From the IMG/VR virus record IMGVR_UViG_3300031576_000023, positions 21,329 to 85,328 of that record: a DNA stretch of 64,000 nucleotides, one strand, 5' to 3'. Numbering within the stretch: the first letter of the stretch is position 1; the number at the start of each line of letters is the position of its first letter. Made by a program: the position numbers and the translations under genes. Below, in pieces: positions 34,603 to 42,717 of the stretch. This DNA comes from a virus. The notes beneath the pieces were generated by a model, which saw only the letters and a list, made by a program, of their open reading frames with translations, had not been told where the DNA came from and did no database searches.

Positions 34603-35055
34603 ATGACGGCCAGGACCAAAACTAAGATTACAAAGCGTGTGAGCCTGCCGAGCGTCCCACACAAGTTGCTGGACGTGGCAATCCGCGACCTGAGGGCGGC
34701 AAGTCGGAAGAGTGGCGTGGTGGTTGATCCGGCTGTGTGGCTTCGGCAATGTGTTAAAGATTGCGTGTACTGCTTGGCCGGAGCGGTGATGCTGTGCACA
34801 TTGCGCGGGCGAACTATGCAGGCTTGGCGGTCTAACAAAAATGTGTACCCATGCAACTTTTCTCTGCGAATAGCGAAAAAACTCCATGCGCTAAACTCTT
34901 TTTCCAGGGGGTATTGTAACGACGCATTCCGTTACCTGCGACTGAACGACGCGATCGGGCGTAACTTCAATCGTGACATGCCTGACATGCGAACGTCGAA
35001 ATTCCTGCCGTCCCTGGAGAAACTGCGCGACGATTTGAAGGCTGAGGGGTACTAA
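34603..35055 (+). CDS. Conserved phage protein, 150 aa
   Basis: Contains DCVYCLAGAVMLCTL followed later by KKLHALNSFSRGYCN, a pattern I associate with an unassigned family in several phages (a 'CLAGAVM...ALN..R.G' core). Basic N-terminus. Placed between recombination genes. Confidence 0.5.
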   Translation: MTARTKTKITKRVSLPSVPHKLLDVAIRDLRAASRKSGVVVDPAVWLRQCVKDCVYCLAGAVMLCTLRGRTMQAWRSNKNVYPCNFSLRIAKKLHALNSFSRGYCNDAFRYLRLNDAIGRNFNRDMPDMRTSKFLPSLEKLRDDLKAEGY

Positions 35056-35160
35056 GTTATTGGCCGCCATCGAACGGGCGGCAACCTGGAGCGATGGGCG
35101 TAACGAGCCTGCCATGATGCTTCGCTCCTCGGGCCGCGTGGGTGAAGCGCGGCTACTTTT

Positions 35161-35191
35161 GCCCAACAGACGTTCTGGAGTAGAGTAGAAT
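35161..35191 (+). promoter_or_regulatory. Promoter, GCCCAACAG class (for 35298 gene)
   Basis: GCCCAACAG, then AGTAGAAT 14 bases on; -10 box TAGAAT at 35186-35191. A terminator-like hairpin lies between this promoter and the gene. Confidence 0.55.
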
Positions 35192-35239
35192 AATCGGCGA
35201 TCGGTGTAGCGAGCGCTGAAACAGAGTCCTGTGATGGGA

Positions 35240-35286
35240 GCCCGGCGCGGCTCGTAACTACACTGCGGCCCGCCGGGCTTCTTTTT
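35240..35286 (+). terminator. Intrinsic terminator or attenuator in the 35298 leader
   Basis: GCCCGGCG (35240-35247) pairs with CGCCGGGC (35271-35278), followed at once by TTCTTTTT. It ends 5 bases before the AGGAG that serves the next gene. Transcripts from the promoter at 35161 would therefore stop as a short RNA of about 90 bases unless read-through occurs: an attenuator or small-RNA arrangement. Confidence 0.6.
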
Positions 35287-35297
35287 AGGAGATACAA

Positions 35298-36290
35298 ATG
35301 GCATTGCTTGACTTGGTACGGCCTCGCGTTACAGAACTCGGCAAGATCAAAATTGGTGGGAAGGACGAGAAGGTTCGCCAGTCGAAGGGCGGCGGAACGT
35401 GGCGCGCCCCGAAGAAGCTGGATCACTTCCTGATTACTGGCATGGCGCGTACTGAGGCTGGCGACCTCGTGCAGGATATCGAGCTGATGGATCGGCTGGC
35501 GCAGAAACACGCTGACGCCGACGGAAAACTGCGGAAGTTGCCGATTATCTTGTGCTCTAACGACATTGAGGACATCATGCAGGCCAGGTATGTTTGGTAC
35601 GGCGGGAAGCGAGTAGCTGGTCGCAGTGACGGTAAGACTGTCGTGTGGTACGGTAATCCGAAGACGATGAAGTTCAGAAACGAAGGGCCTATCGAGGAGC
35701 CATGGAAGGACGAGTACCTTGACCTGGCTGGTCCGAACGGCTCAAAGCTTTTCAAATTGCACTCCGTATTCAACTGCATGATCGCATCGGACGTGGCCAG
35801 GTGGGGAGGGCTATACAAATTCCGCACGACGAGCCGGATTACCGCGAGCCAGTTGCTTGGGAGCATGATGCACATTCATCAGTTGACCGGCGGTGTCCTG
35901 CGAGGTCTGCCGATGCAGCTTGTGATCCGGCCGATGATGGTCGAGCCGGACGGCAAGCCGACCAAAGTTTTCGTCGTGCACTGTGAGCTGACTGGCGCCG
36001 ACCTGCTGGCGATCCGCGGGTGCGCCCTGGAGCTGGCGAAGTCGGAAGCCGAGAACTCCCGGCAGCTTCGGACCGCGCAGATAGAGTACCGCAGGTTGCT
36101 CTCCGCGCCGGGCGAGGACGAGACCTACGAGGAGTCCACGGACGTGGCCGAGGAATTTCATCCCGAGACGATTGACCAGGAGGGAGTTGACCAGCCGGCG
36201 CCGGAGGAGGAGTCGCAGGTTGGCCTGGACGATTTCCTTGGCCAGGAAAACGGCTCGCCGGATCAGAAGGAAGCAGCCGCAGACGTATGA
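35298..36290 (+). CDS. Gp3-like / recombination directionality factor-like protein
   Basis: 330 residues. The beginning LGKIKIGGK, then SKGGGTWRAPKKLDHFLIT, is reminiscent of the phage Gp3-like family (some members are recombination directionality factors, others are annotated 'hydrolase or metal-binding'). It continues with a helical central part and an acidic tail. No integrase is visible in this window, so an RDF role is doubtful here; ssDNA handling is another option. Confidence 0.5.
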   Translation: MALLDLVRPRVTELGKIKIGGKDEKVRQSKGGGTWRAPKKLDHFLITGMARTEAGDLVQDIELMDRLAQKHADADGKLRKLPIILCSNDIEDIMQARYVWYGGKRVAGRSDGKTVVWYGNPKTMKFRNEGPIEEPWKDEYLDLAGPNGSKLFKLHSVFNCMIASDVARWGGLYKFRTTSRITASQLLGSMMHIHQLTGGVLRGLPMQLVIRPMMVEPDGKPTKVFVVHCELTGADLLAIRGCALELAKSEAENSRQLRTAQIEYRRLLSAPGEDETYEESTDVAEEFHPETIDQEGVDQPAPEEESQVGLDDFLGQENGSPDQKEAAADV

Positions 36291-36523
36291 TGGACTTCTC
36301 GGAACCGTCCCAGCAGTATGTCGTGATGGAGTACCGCAGCGGCATCGTCGTCTATAGCGGCCCTTCGGAATTCCGCGCTGCCGTTGCCTTGGACCCAGGC
36401 ACTCAGTACGCGAAGCACGGGCTGCTCGACACTGCGCGGGCACTGTGCGAGGCGGCGTGCGCGAGGGCGCGGGAGAGCCAGGGCTGTTACGGTGCTATTA
36501 TCACGCGAAAGGTGGAAGTATGA
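36287..36523 (+). CDS. Small hypothetical protein, 78 aa
   Basis: Coupled by ATGA overlap to the Gp3-like gene. Contains an N-terminal strand pair (QYVVMEYRSGIVVYSG) and a helical end (ALCEAACARA). Unknown. Confidence 0.5.
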   Translation: MMDFSEPSQQYVVMEYRSGIVVYSGPSEFRAAVALDPGTQYAKHGLLDTARALCEAACARARESQGCYGAIITRKVEV

Positions 36524-36822
36524 GCGAATCCCATAAGCAGCGCACGGCAGCCCTGCGGCATGCTGCCGTAGCCCTAGAAAGCCTAGCTGGCACGATCCTG
36601 GAATGGAAAGACGACCTGGAGATGCATGCAGATGACGACGACCGCGACGTGTTGACGGACGTGCAGGGCGTGATGGACGCCTACACTTTTTGCCGTGAGG
36701 TCGAGGAAGCGTGGTGCGGTATTGCCGCGCCTTGCACGGACCTGTCTGGCGCCTGGGGTGAGGCGATGGCGGACTTGCAGGCGATGTTGGACGACTTGCA
36801 ATCTATGAGGATGCCGCAATGA
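36520..36822 (+). CDS. Small acidic helical protein, 100 aa
   Basis: ATG 36520 overlaps the previous stop. Long acidic helices (ILEWKDDLEMHADDDDRDVL). No recognised domain; could be a regulator or inhibitor of the neighbouring recombination proteins. Confidence 0.5.
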   Translation: MSESHKQRTAALRHAAVALESLAGTILEWKDDLEMHADDDDRDVLTDVQGVMDAYTFCREVEEAWCGIAAPCTDLSGAWGEAMADLQAMLDDLQSMRMPQ

Positions 36823-36995
36823 AGCTCTACGACGACACTGAGAAGTGCGTGGGCAAAGTTCTTAAGACCCCGGACGGATATGCAGCGTATCAATTCCGCA
36901 CGTTCTCTTTCCGACGCTGGTCTGTGTTTTTGGGTTATTTCTCCACGCTGAAATGCGCCCGTGAGCAAGTTCTGAGGGACATAGGAACATGCTGA
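36819..36995 (+). CDS. Small protein, 58 aa
   Basis: ATG 36819 overlaps the upstream stop (ATGA) and the gene's end overlaps the HNH gene. Product MKLYDDTEKCVGKVLKTPDG..., basic. Supported by the continuous chain of overlapping starts. Confidence 0.5.
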   Translation: MKLYDDTEKCVGKVLKTPDGYAAYQFRTFSFRRWSVFLGYFSTLKCAREQVLRDIGTC

Positions 36996-37489
36996 CATCC
37001 ATAAAGAGCCAGGCGGTGCGGCGCAAGTTCGCGGGCGAGTTCTGGCATTGCTGGGCTTGTGGGATATGCATGTCCATGCGCACGCCGGACATAGACTACC
37101 CGCGCTGGCTGGAGACGCACCATATCGTGAAGCGCGGCCGGTCGGACTCGCGCGCCAATCTGTCTCGCCTCTGCAAATTGTGCCACGACGTGGTGGAGGG
37201 CTTGCAGGTGCGACTCGCAAACGGAGAGCGCATGCCGCCGCTGCCGTTGTCAGCCGTGCTCTGGCTGAAGTCGCGGTGGGACGCCGAGCACTACGACAGG
37301 CCGCTGCTGGCAGCCTTGGCTGGCAGGGCTGTTCCGCGCGCGACGCGCCCGAGTGAGTGGTACATGCGCCAGCTTCGGGACCGGGCGAAATCTGCTTCGA
37401 CCGGTGGTTGGCGCAGCCGTGAAGTCTTGCTAGACTGCCCTGCGGCGGCAGGCCAATATCACGGAGCGAACAATGAGTGCCACGGCTAG
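36989..37489 (+). CDS. HNH endonuclease
   Basis: 166 residues. Zinc-coordinating CWACG and CKLCH flank LETHHIVKRGRSDSRANL, a typical beta-beta-alpha-metal (HNH) site. Free-standing phage HNH nucleases are used in homing or DNA processing; here it does not interrupt a gene. A C-terminal extension of about 90 residues is unassigned. Confidence 0.75.
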   Translation: MLTSIKSQAVRRKFAGEFWHCWACGICMSMRTPDIDYPRWLETHHIVKRGRSDSRANLSRLCKLCHDVVEGLQVRLANGERMPPLPLSAVLWLKSRWDAEHYDRPLLAALAGRAVPRATRPSEWYMRQLRDRAKSASTGGWRSREVLLDCPAAAGQYHGANNECHG

Positions 37490-37799
37490 CGCGTTTACGT
37501 CAATGGAGCAGGCCGCCGCGATCGGCGACCGCCTGCGGCTTATCAAGGGCCTGATCGACTTTCTGCGGTCGCTTGGCCTCGACAAGGGGGAGCTGCTCGC
37601 GATCGTGAAGGACGCCATCGGGCTGTTCACCGACTTCTCGATAGACAAGCTGCTGGCGTTCATTGAACGGCTGCTGGGGGCCATCGGCCAGCCAGGCACG
37701 TCCGCTGTCGGCGCGGTGGACGCAGCCGCGATCGACTGGCAGAAGATTCTTCAGTTCATTTTGATGCTGATCGAGATGCTCACGAAGTCCCCCGCGTGA
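37473..37799 (+). CDS. Hypothetical protein with amphipathic helices, 108 aa
   Basis: Helices such as RLIKGLIDFLRSLG and LLAFIERLLGAIG plus a hydrophobic end KILQFILMLIEMLT suggest membrane or coiled association. No signal peptide. Just before the protease gene. Confidence 0.45.
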   Translation: MSATASAFTSMEQAAAIGDRLRLIKGLIDFLRSLGLDKGELLAIVKDAIGLFTDFSIDKLLAFIERLLGAIGQPGTSAVGAVDAAAIDWQKILQFILMLIEMLTKSPA

Positions 37800-37812
37800 C
37801 CGGAGCGCAGGC

Positions 37813-38859
37813 ATGCCGCTGCACAGGTTACCTCCATACATCGTGCACTCGATGATCGAGGCGGACGAGCTGGCCCAGGTGATCGACTGGGGGCTAGCGT
37901 TCGGCGGCGTCCCGGATGCCTGGAAGGTGACGCGCGGCGAGGGGATCGTCGTCGGCGTCGTTGACACCGGCTGCCAGAGCGACCACCCGGACCTTGCCGG
38001 CCAGCTCGCCATCCCGCCGGTCGATTTTACTGGCAGCGCAGTTGGCGGAGAAGACCTGAGCGGGCATGGAACGCACGTCGCAGGAACCGTGGCTGGCAGC
38101 GACAACCAGACTGGCGTTGTGGGCGTCGCACCGGCCTGCAAGCTGGTGATCGCTAAGGGCCTGGGGGACGACGGCAGCGGCCTCGGCGAGTGGATCGCGG
38201 CGGGGGTGGACCACTGCGTCGCCAACGGCGCGCACATCGTGAGCATGAGTCTCGGCAGTCCGGTGCCAGACCCCTTCATTCACGCGGCGATCAAGCGCGC
38301 CGTGGCGGCCGGCCGAATCGTGATTTGCGCGGCTGGAAATTCTGGCCCTAGCAATCCGACAGATATCGAGTACCCAGGTAGGTTTGAGGAGGTCATCGCG
38401 ATTGCAGCGAGCAACAAAGACGGCAAGATCAGCCGGTTCTCCTCGCGCGGGCCGAGCGTGGCGTTCGCGTTTCCGGGTGAGAACATCCTGAGTTGCTACC
38501 CGACGAACAGGTACGCCAGATTATCGGGTACGAGCATGGCCTGCCCTTTTGCGGCCGGCGCGATCGCCCTGCTGCTGGCGAAGCACAGGACGCACGGCGG
38601 GTCTACCCCGGTGACCACTCGGGAGCACGTGATCGAGCACTATCGCCGGTTCGCCAAGGACGTGGGGGAACCAGGGCGGGACTTCGAGAGCGGGTGGGGT
38701 ATCGGCCTGGTCGGGGAAGTGATTGGCGAGCAGGAGCCTCAACCTATCCAGCCGGTACCAGGAGACGCAGCGAAGGAGTATACCTATCACATCGGGGGAG
38801 CGACTTTTGTCGTGCACGTGCCGTCTGTCCTGCTGGACAGGGCGTCAGTTACCTGGTAG
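37813..38859 (+). CDS. Subtilisin-like serine protease (S8)
   Basis: 348 residues. The full triad is present: D51 in VVDTGC, H85 in GHGTHVAG, S241 in SGTSMACP, plus N176 in AAGNSG. There is no obvious signal peptide or prodomain, so it may stay in the cytoplasm or be carried in the virion. Unusual on a phage genome; it starts an island of cellular-looking genes. The C-terminal 50 residues carry a Gln/Pro-rich linker and a beta hairpin. Confidence 0.85.
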   Translation: MPLHRLPPYIVHSMIEADELAQVIDWGLAFGGVPDAWKVTRGEGIVVGVVDTGCQSDHPDLAGQLAIPPVDFTGSAVGGEDLSGHGTHVAGTVAGSDNQTGVVGVAPACKLVIAKGLGDDGSGLGEWIAAGVDHCVANGAHIVSMSLGSPVPDPFIHAAIKRAVAAGRIVICAAGNSGPSNPTDIEYPGRFEEVIAIAASNKDGKISRFSSRGPSVAFAFPGENILSCYPTNRYARLSGTSMACPFAAGAIALLLAKHRTHGGSTPVTTREHVIEHYRRFAKDVGEPGRDFESGWGIGLVGEVIGEQEPQPIQPVPGDAAKEYTYHIGGATFVVHVPSVLLDRASVTW

Positions 38860-38869
38860 GAGCGCTGGG

Positions 38870-39802
38870 ATGCTGGTCTTGCTGCTCGCGCTGTGTGCCG
38901 ACCCGATGATGCCGATACCGTCTGACAACCCGCTGACGCCGGCCAAGGCGGCCCTGGGGCGCAAGCTGTTCTTCGACGGCCGGCTGTCGGCGGACGGGAC
39001 GGTAAGCTGCGCCACCTGCCACCAGCCCGCTAGGGGATGGGCTGACGGCCTTCCCGTCTCAAAGGGCTCCCAGGGGCGCCAGGGAACGCGCAACGCCCCC
39101 ACGATCGCCAACGCGGCCTGGGAGCGCCTGATGTTCCGGGACGGCAGGGCGGCCCTCCTGGAGGGCCAGGCGCTGCTCCCGCTGACGAGCGCGTCCGAGA
39201 TGGGCAATCGGAGTCTGGGCCAGGTAGTCTCCAGGCTGAACGCGACCGGCTACCGCGAGGAGTTCCGGGAGGCGTTCGGGACCGAGGTCACTGCCGACGG
39301 GATCGCCAAGGCGATAGCCTCCTTCGAGCGGACGGTGGTTGCCAGGGACGCCCCGGTAGACGAGTTTCTGGCCGGGCGGACCTGGGCGCTGACGAGGGCG
39401 CAGAAGCACGGCATGCGGGTATTTGAGCGGTCTGGTTGTCGGTCATGCCACGCCGGGCCGGATTTTCGGGACGGGCAGTTTCACAACACGGGGACTTCGG
39501 TCGGCGAGCGGGACCAGGGCAGGTTTACGATCACCGGCAACCGTACCGACTTCGACGCCTTCAAGACTCCGACTTTGCGGGAGGTTGGCAGGACGGCGCC
39601 GTACTTTCACTCCGGGCGCGCGGCGACGCTGCGGGACGTCGTGGAGCACTACGACGCGGGAGGCGTAGCAACAACAGGGCTTGATCCGAGGGTAAGGCCG
39701 CTCGGGCTTCCAGAAAATGACAAGCAGGCGCTGGTAGAGTTTCTGACCGGTGCGTTCCTGTCTGGATCACTGGTCATAGAGAAGCCGGAGCTACCGCAAT
39801 GA
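38870..39802 (+). CDS. Di-haem cytochrome c peroxidase (CcpA/MauG family)
   Basis: 310 residues. A short hydrophobic start (MLVLLLALCA) would export it. Two c-type haem sites are intact, CATCH (47-51) and CRSCH (190-194), with the family's early LFFDGRLSADGTVSC, and TAPYFHSGRAATL near the end. The family reduces H2O2 in the periplasm or, as MauG, oxidises protein side chains. Haem attachment would rely on host Ccm. A very unusual phage gene. Confidence 0.85.
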   Translation: MLVLLLALCADPMMPIPSDNPLTPAKAALGRKLFFDGRLSADGTVSCATCHQPARGWADGLPVSKGSQGRQGTRNAPTIANAAWERLMFRDGRAALLEGQALLPLTSASEMGNRSLGQVVSRLNATGYREEFREAFGTEVTADGIAKAIASFERTVVARDAPVDEFLAGRTWALTRAQKHGMRVFERSGCRSCHAGPDFRDGQFHNTGTSVGERDQGRFTITGNRTDFDAFKTPTLREVGRTAPYFHSGRAATLRDVVEHYDAGGVATTGLDPRVRPLGLPENDKQALVEFLTGAFLSGSLVIEKPELPQ

Positions 39803-40449
39803 ATGTGATTCTTCTGCTGGTGCTGTCTGCCGCGCCGGTCGCAAAAATTGAAGGCCCGGAGTCTGCAAGGATCGGCGACCTGGTTGTGGTGGCGTCAGCC
39901 GGGGAGGCGCACTCGTACAAGTGGGCCGTGCTCCCGAAAGGCACGCAGGGCTGGCGCGAAATAGACGGCGGGCGCCGGCTGGTGTTCAGCAGCCACGAGC
40001 CGCGGACTTACACGTTCGTGCTAGCGATCGGATCGTCCGACGGCGCGGTAGACGTGAGCACGCACGAGGTAGTGCTTGGCGAGGCGCACCTGCCGCTGGT
40101 TTCCAGAGCCAAGTCGAGCACGGTACAGGCCATGACACCCCGCCCGCCTTCGTGGACCAGACTCGTGCAGGGCGCCGGCACGGAGGAGGCTGGCAAGCTG
40201 GCCGGTGCTTTTCGGATGGCGGCGAGCATGATCGACACGGAGCACGTCGGGGACGCCGCCGAGTTGTTCGCGGCGACCGGTGAGCTGTCGCGCGGCGCTG
40301 TCGGGGACAGGATCGAGGCGTGGCAGCCTTGGCTGGACGCAGTGGATGAGTGGGTGGAAGGGTTGGAAGAATCCGGCGACCTCGATACAATTGCCGAGTA
40401 TGCTGAACGCTGGCGCGAGCTGGCAAAAACCCTGGGAGCGAAACGATGA
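39799..40449 (+). CDS. Exported protein with PKD-like N-terminal domain
   Basis: 216 residues. MNVILLLVLSAAPV resembles a signal peptide; AKIEGPESARIGDLVVVAS and YKWAVLPKG are typical strands of PKD/Ig-like domains. The C-terminal half is helical. It is coupled to the peroxidase by a 4-base overlap and is probably its partner in the envelope. Confidence 0.5.
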   Translation: MNVILLLVLSAAPVAKIEGPESARIGDLVVVASAGEAHSYKWAVLPKGTQGWREIDGGRRLVFSSHEPRTYTFVLAIGSSDGAVDVSTHEVVLGEAHLPLVSRAKSSTVQAMTPRPPSWTRLVQGAGTEEAGKLAGAFRMAASMIDTEHVGDAAELFAATGELSRGAVGDRIEAWQPWLDAVDEWVEGLEESGDLDTIAEYAERWRELAKTLGAKR

Positions 40450-40658
40450 ACGCGCTGATTCTCGCGGTTGGGTTGCTGTCTGGCGGGCAGGTAAGCACGT
40501 CTGCCGCCGTTGCGGCACCCTCGACGGCTGAGGTGATCCGGTCGAGCCAGGTTGGCCAGCGCAGGTACGATAACTGGCTGAGCGGGCGTAGCCGCGGGTA
40601 CTATAGCGCGCGGCGCGTCGGGCCGCTGCGGAGACTGCTGTTCGGACGATTGAACTGA
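40446..40658 (+). CDS. Small exported protein, 70 aa
   Basis: MNALILAVGLLSGGQV looks like a signal peptide; the mature part is basic and ends GPLRRLLFGRLN. Coupled by ATGA overlap. The LLFGR ending resembles the LARLFGRR near the end of the next gene. Confidence 0.5.
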   Translation: MNALILAVGLLSGGQVSTSAAVAAPSTAEVIRSSQVGQRRYDNWLSGRSRGYYSARRVGPLRRLLFGRLN

Positions 40659-40687
40659 AATACAAACACATGAAGGAGAGCGATCCC

Positions 40688-41098
40688 ATGATGCGAATCA
40701 TTTTGTTCTTGACTGCCAGCGCGTTCTGCTCTGAGGTCATGGCCGGCAACCGATTTCAGGCTGCTGCATCAAGCGTTTCCGGCGCCGCGTCTGCAAGCGC
40801 CGCGGCGGCACCAGCCGTGGTCATCCACGACGCCAGCGCAGCCGTGGCGGCGGTGCAGCAGGCTGAGGCGCAGCTAGCCGGCGCGCGTGCTCAACTCGCG
40901 GCCGTCCAGTTTGCCGCTGTGCAACAGGCCGCTTCGACGAGTGCGTCGGCCGCTGCGTCGGCGCCCCAGGTAGCGGTAGCACCGCTGGCCGTGAGAGCGT
41001 GCCCAGCTTGCGCCGCGAGCCGTCCCGGTTTGCTTGCGCGGCTTTTCGGCCGACGGACGGTCAGTCGCAGTCGCGCGGTAGTTGTGCAGTTCCCTTGA
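40688..41098 (+). CDS. Alanine-rich exported protein, 136 aa
   Basis: RBS AAGGAG before ATG 40688 (a second ATG follows). A signal peptide (ILFLTASAFCSEVMAG) precedes a long Ala/Ser/Gln-rich helix region (about 30-100) and a CPAC motif with GLLARLFGRR. Probably a surface or periplasmic structural protein. Function unknown. Confidence 0.5.
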   Translation: MMRIILFLTASAFCSEVMAGNRFQAAASSVSGAASASAAAAPAVVIHDASAAVAAVQQAEAQLAGARAQLAAVQFAAVQQAASTSASAAASAPQVAVAPLAVRACPACAASRPGLLARLFGRRTVSRSRAVVVQFP

Positions 41099-41127
41099 AA
41101 GTGTGCGACGCTTCCCGGCGTCCGTGT

Positions 41128-41168
41128 GCCCTGCGCCGGCAGAATAGGTCGGCGCAGGGCGTTTATTT
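41128..41168 (+). terminator. Intrinsic terminator
   Basis: GCCCTGCGCC (41128-41137) and GGCGCAGGGC (41151-41160) form a perfect 10-bp stem with a 13-base loop, followed by GTTTATTT. It closes the subtilase-peroxidase operon before the ParB/TET operon. Confidence 0.7.
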
Positions 41169-41183
41169 GCGCTTGAGGTGTCT

Positions 41184-41828
41184 ATGCCAGCCGCTGATAT
41201 TACTGGACCGCTCAAGATTGTGATGCGGAAGCTTGCCGACTTGCGGCCTGCGGACTACAACCCGCGGCAGTTGACGGAGAAGCAGTTCGCCGATATTCGC
41301 GCTAGCCTGGTGCGGTTTGGGTTCGTTGACCCGCTCGTAGTTAATGTGCACCCGGAGCGAGCCAACGTAATCATCGGTGGACACCAGCGCTGGCGCATTG
41401 CGGCCGACCTCGGGATCACGGACGTGCCGTGCGTGGAGGTGCGCCTCGAGCCTTCTCTGGAGCGCGAGCTGAACGTGCGCTTGAACAAGAACTCAGGAGA
41501 GTGGGACTGGGACGCGCTGGCTAATCAGTTTGACTTCGCCGAGTTAATGGACTGGGGGTTCACGGAACGCGAACTGGCCGGCTCATTTCCGCTGCCGAAT
41601 CTTGGAGGTGATCAAGCCGCGCGGGCCGTCGGCAGTGAACTCGGAGAATCGCACGTGCGGATGTTTCAGTTGTTTTTTGACGTTGCTGGGTATGAGGAGT
41701 TTACGCTGCTGGTGGAGCAGTGTTGCCGTGAGCGTGGGCACTCGAACCCGAGTGACGCCGTGTTGGTTTGTTTGCGAGAGGCGGCTGCTGGTCATGAAAT
41801 GCCATCTTGTGCAGAAGGCGCTGTCTGA
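41184..41828 (+). CDS. ParB/Srx-domain protein 3 (DNA modification operon)
   Basis: 214 residues from ATG 41184, next to GAGG. The ParB-like part is RKLADLRPADYNPRQL, then FVDPLVVN and VIIGGHQRW ('GGHxR' loop). This type often lies upstream of DNA-modifying enzymes in phages, where ParB-like proteins accompany TET/JBP oxygenases. It overlaps the next gene by 35 bases. Confidence 0.7.
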   Translation: MPAADITGPLKIVMRKLADLRPADYNPRQLTEKQFADIRASLVRFGFVDPLVVNVHPERANVIIGGHQRWRIAADLGITDVPCVEVRLEPSLERELNVRLNKNSGEWDWDALANQFDFAELMDWGFTERELAGSFPLPNLGGDQAARAVGSELGESHVRMFQLFFDVAGYEEFTLLVEQCCRERGHSNPSDAVLVCLREAAAGHEMPSCAEGAV

Positions 41829-42717
41829 CAAGGCAGCCAGTGAGCTGGCCGGCACGTTGTTGGGCGCGAGTGCTTACGATGTGCTGGTGCAAGAGTCCGC
41901 CGCGGTCCGGGATGTTGATGGGCAGCTCATGCTCAAATACATCCAGGGGGCCATCACTGAGGACTTGTGCTTGGCGGCTTATAGTGGTTTGCGCAACGCG
42001 GCAGTGCTGACAGAAAACCGAGGCATGGCGGCCGGCGTGATTCCAAGCGCGATAGGCGCGATCGCGGACGTCGGACGTATTGGCAGCCGCTCTAGGACGC
42101 GGTTCCGCGTAGCGAAAAAGGATGGTACTCTTTCCAACACGACCCGTGCGATTGTAGTGCACAGCGGCATCGTGGGTTATTTTGACAGGTCGGCTCGGGC
42201 ACCGTATTGCCGTCAGACGGCGTATACGGCACAGCAAGCCGCCAAGTACGAGCGAGCCCTACCGTTCTTCCAGGCTGCGAGTCGGCTGTTTGCTGAGCAT
42301 GTACCTGAGCGCTACGCCGTGCAGGCTGAAGTTGTGTCTGTGACGAGTCCCGCATTCGTGATACCGGGGACTGTGTTTACGACGGTCACGGTGAACCGTA
42401 ACTGGCAGACGGCGGTGCACAGGGATGCTGGCGATCTCGAAAGCGGTTATGGAGTGATGGCGGTGCTTGATGTAGGCCAGTACGGAGGCTGCTACTTGTG
42501 CTTTCCGCAGTACCGGTTTGCCGTGGACATGAGACGCGGAGGAGTGTGTTTAGCTGACGTGCATCAGTGGCATGGCAACACGCCCTTCGTGCGCAAGAGG
42601 GGTCGCTACGAACGCTTGTCCCTGGTGCTTTACTACCGGGAGCGCATGATGGAGTGCGGGAGCCCGGCGGAGGAGTTGCAGCGAGCCAAACATAGAAAAC
42701 GCGGCGATCGACTTTGA
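41794..42717 (+). CDS. TET/JBP-type 2-oxoglutarate/Fe(II) dioxygenase
   Basis: 307 residues. The catalytic double-stranded beta-helix shows VHRDAGD (209-211 H-x-D), GYGVMAVLDVGQYGGCYL, HQWHGNTPF with the distal histidine (H257 or H260), and RLSLVLYYRE with the oxoglutarate-binding arginine. YCRQTAYT before it fits phage TET/JBP members. They oxidise a methyl group on thymine or 5-methylcytosine in DNA, making a handle for sugars. No cytosine-5 methyltransferase is visible in this window, so thymine or an upstream enzyme must supply the substrate. Confidence 0.7.
   Translation: MKCHLVQKALSDKAASELAGTLLGASAYDVLVQESAAVRDVDGQLMLKYIQGAITEDLCLAAYSGLRNAAVLTENRGMAAGVIPSAIGAIADVGRIGSRSRTRFRVAKKDGTLSNTTRAIVVHSGIVGYFDRSARAPYCRQTAYTAQQAAKYERALPFFQAASRLFAEHVPERYAVQAEVVSVTSPAFVIPGTVFTTVTVNRNWQTAVHRDAGDLESGYGVMAVLDVGQYGGCYLCFPQYRFAVDMRRGGVCLADVHQWHGNTPFVRKRGRYERLSLVLYYRERMMECGSPAEELQRAKHRKRGDRL

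Noticed and set aside
35192-35286. tRNA or riboswitch in the 35298 leader
   Set aside because: No cloverleaf, no CCA and no riboswitch core I can name; only the terminator hairpin is clear.
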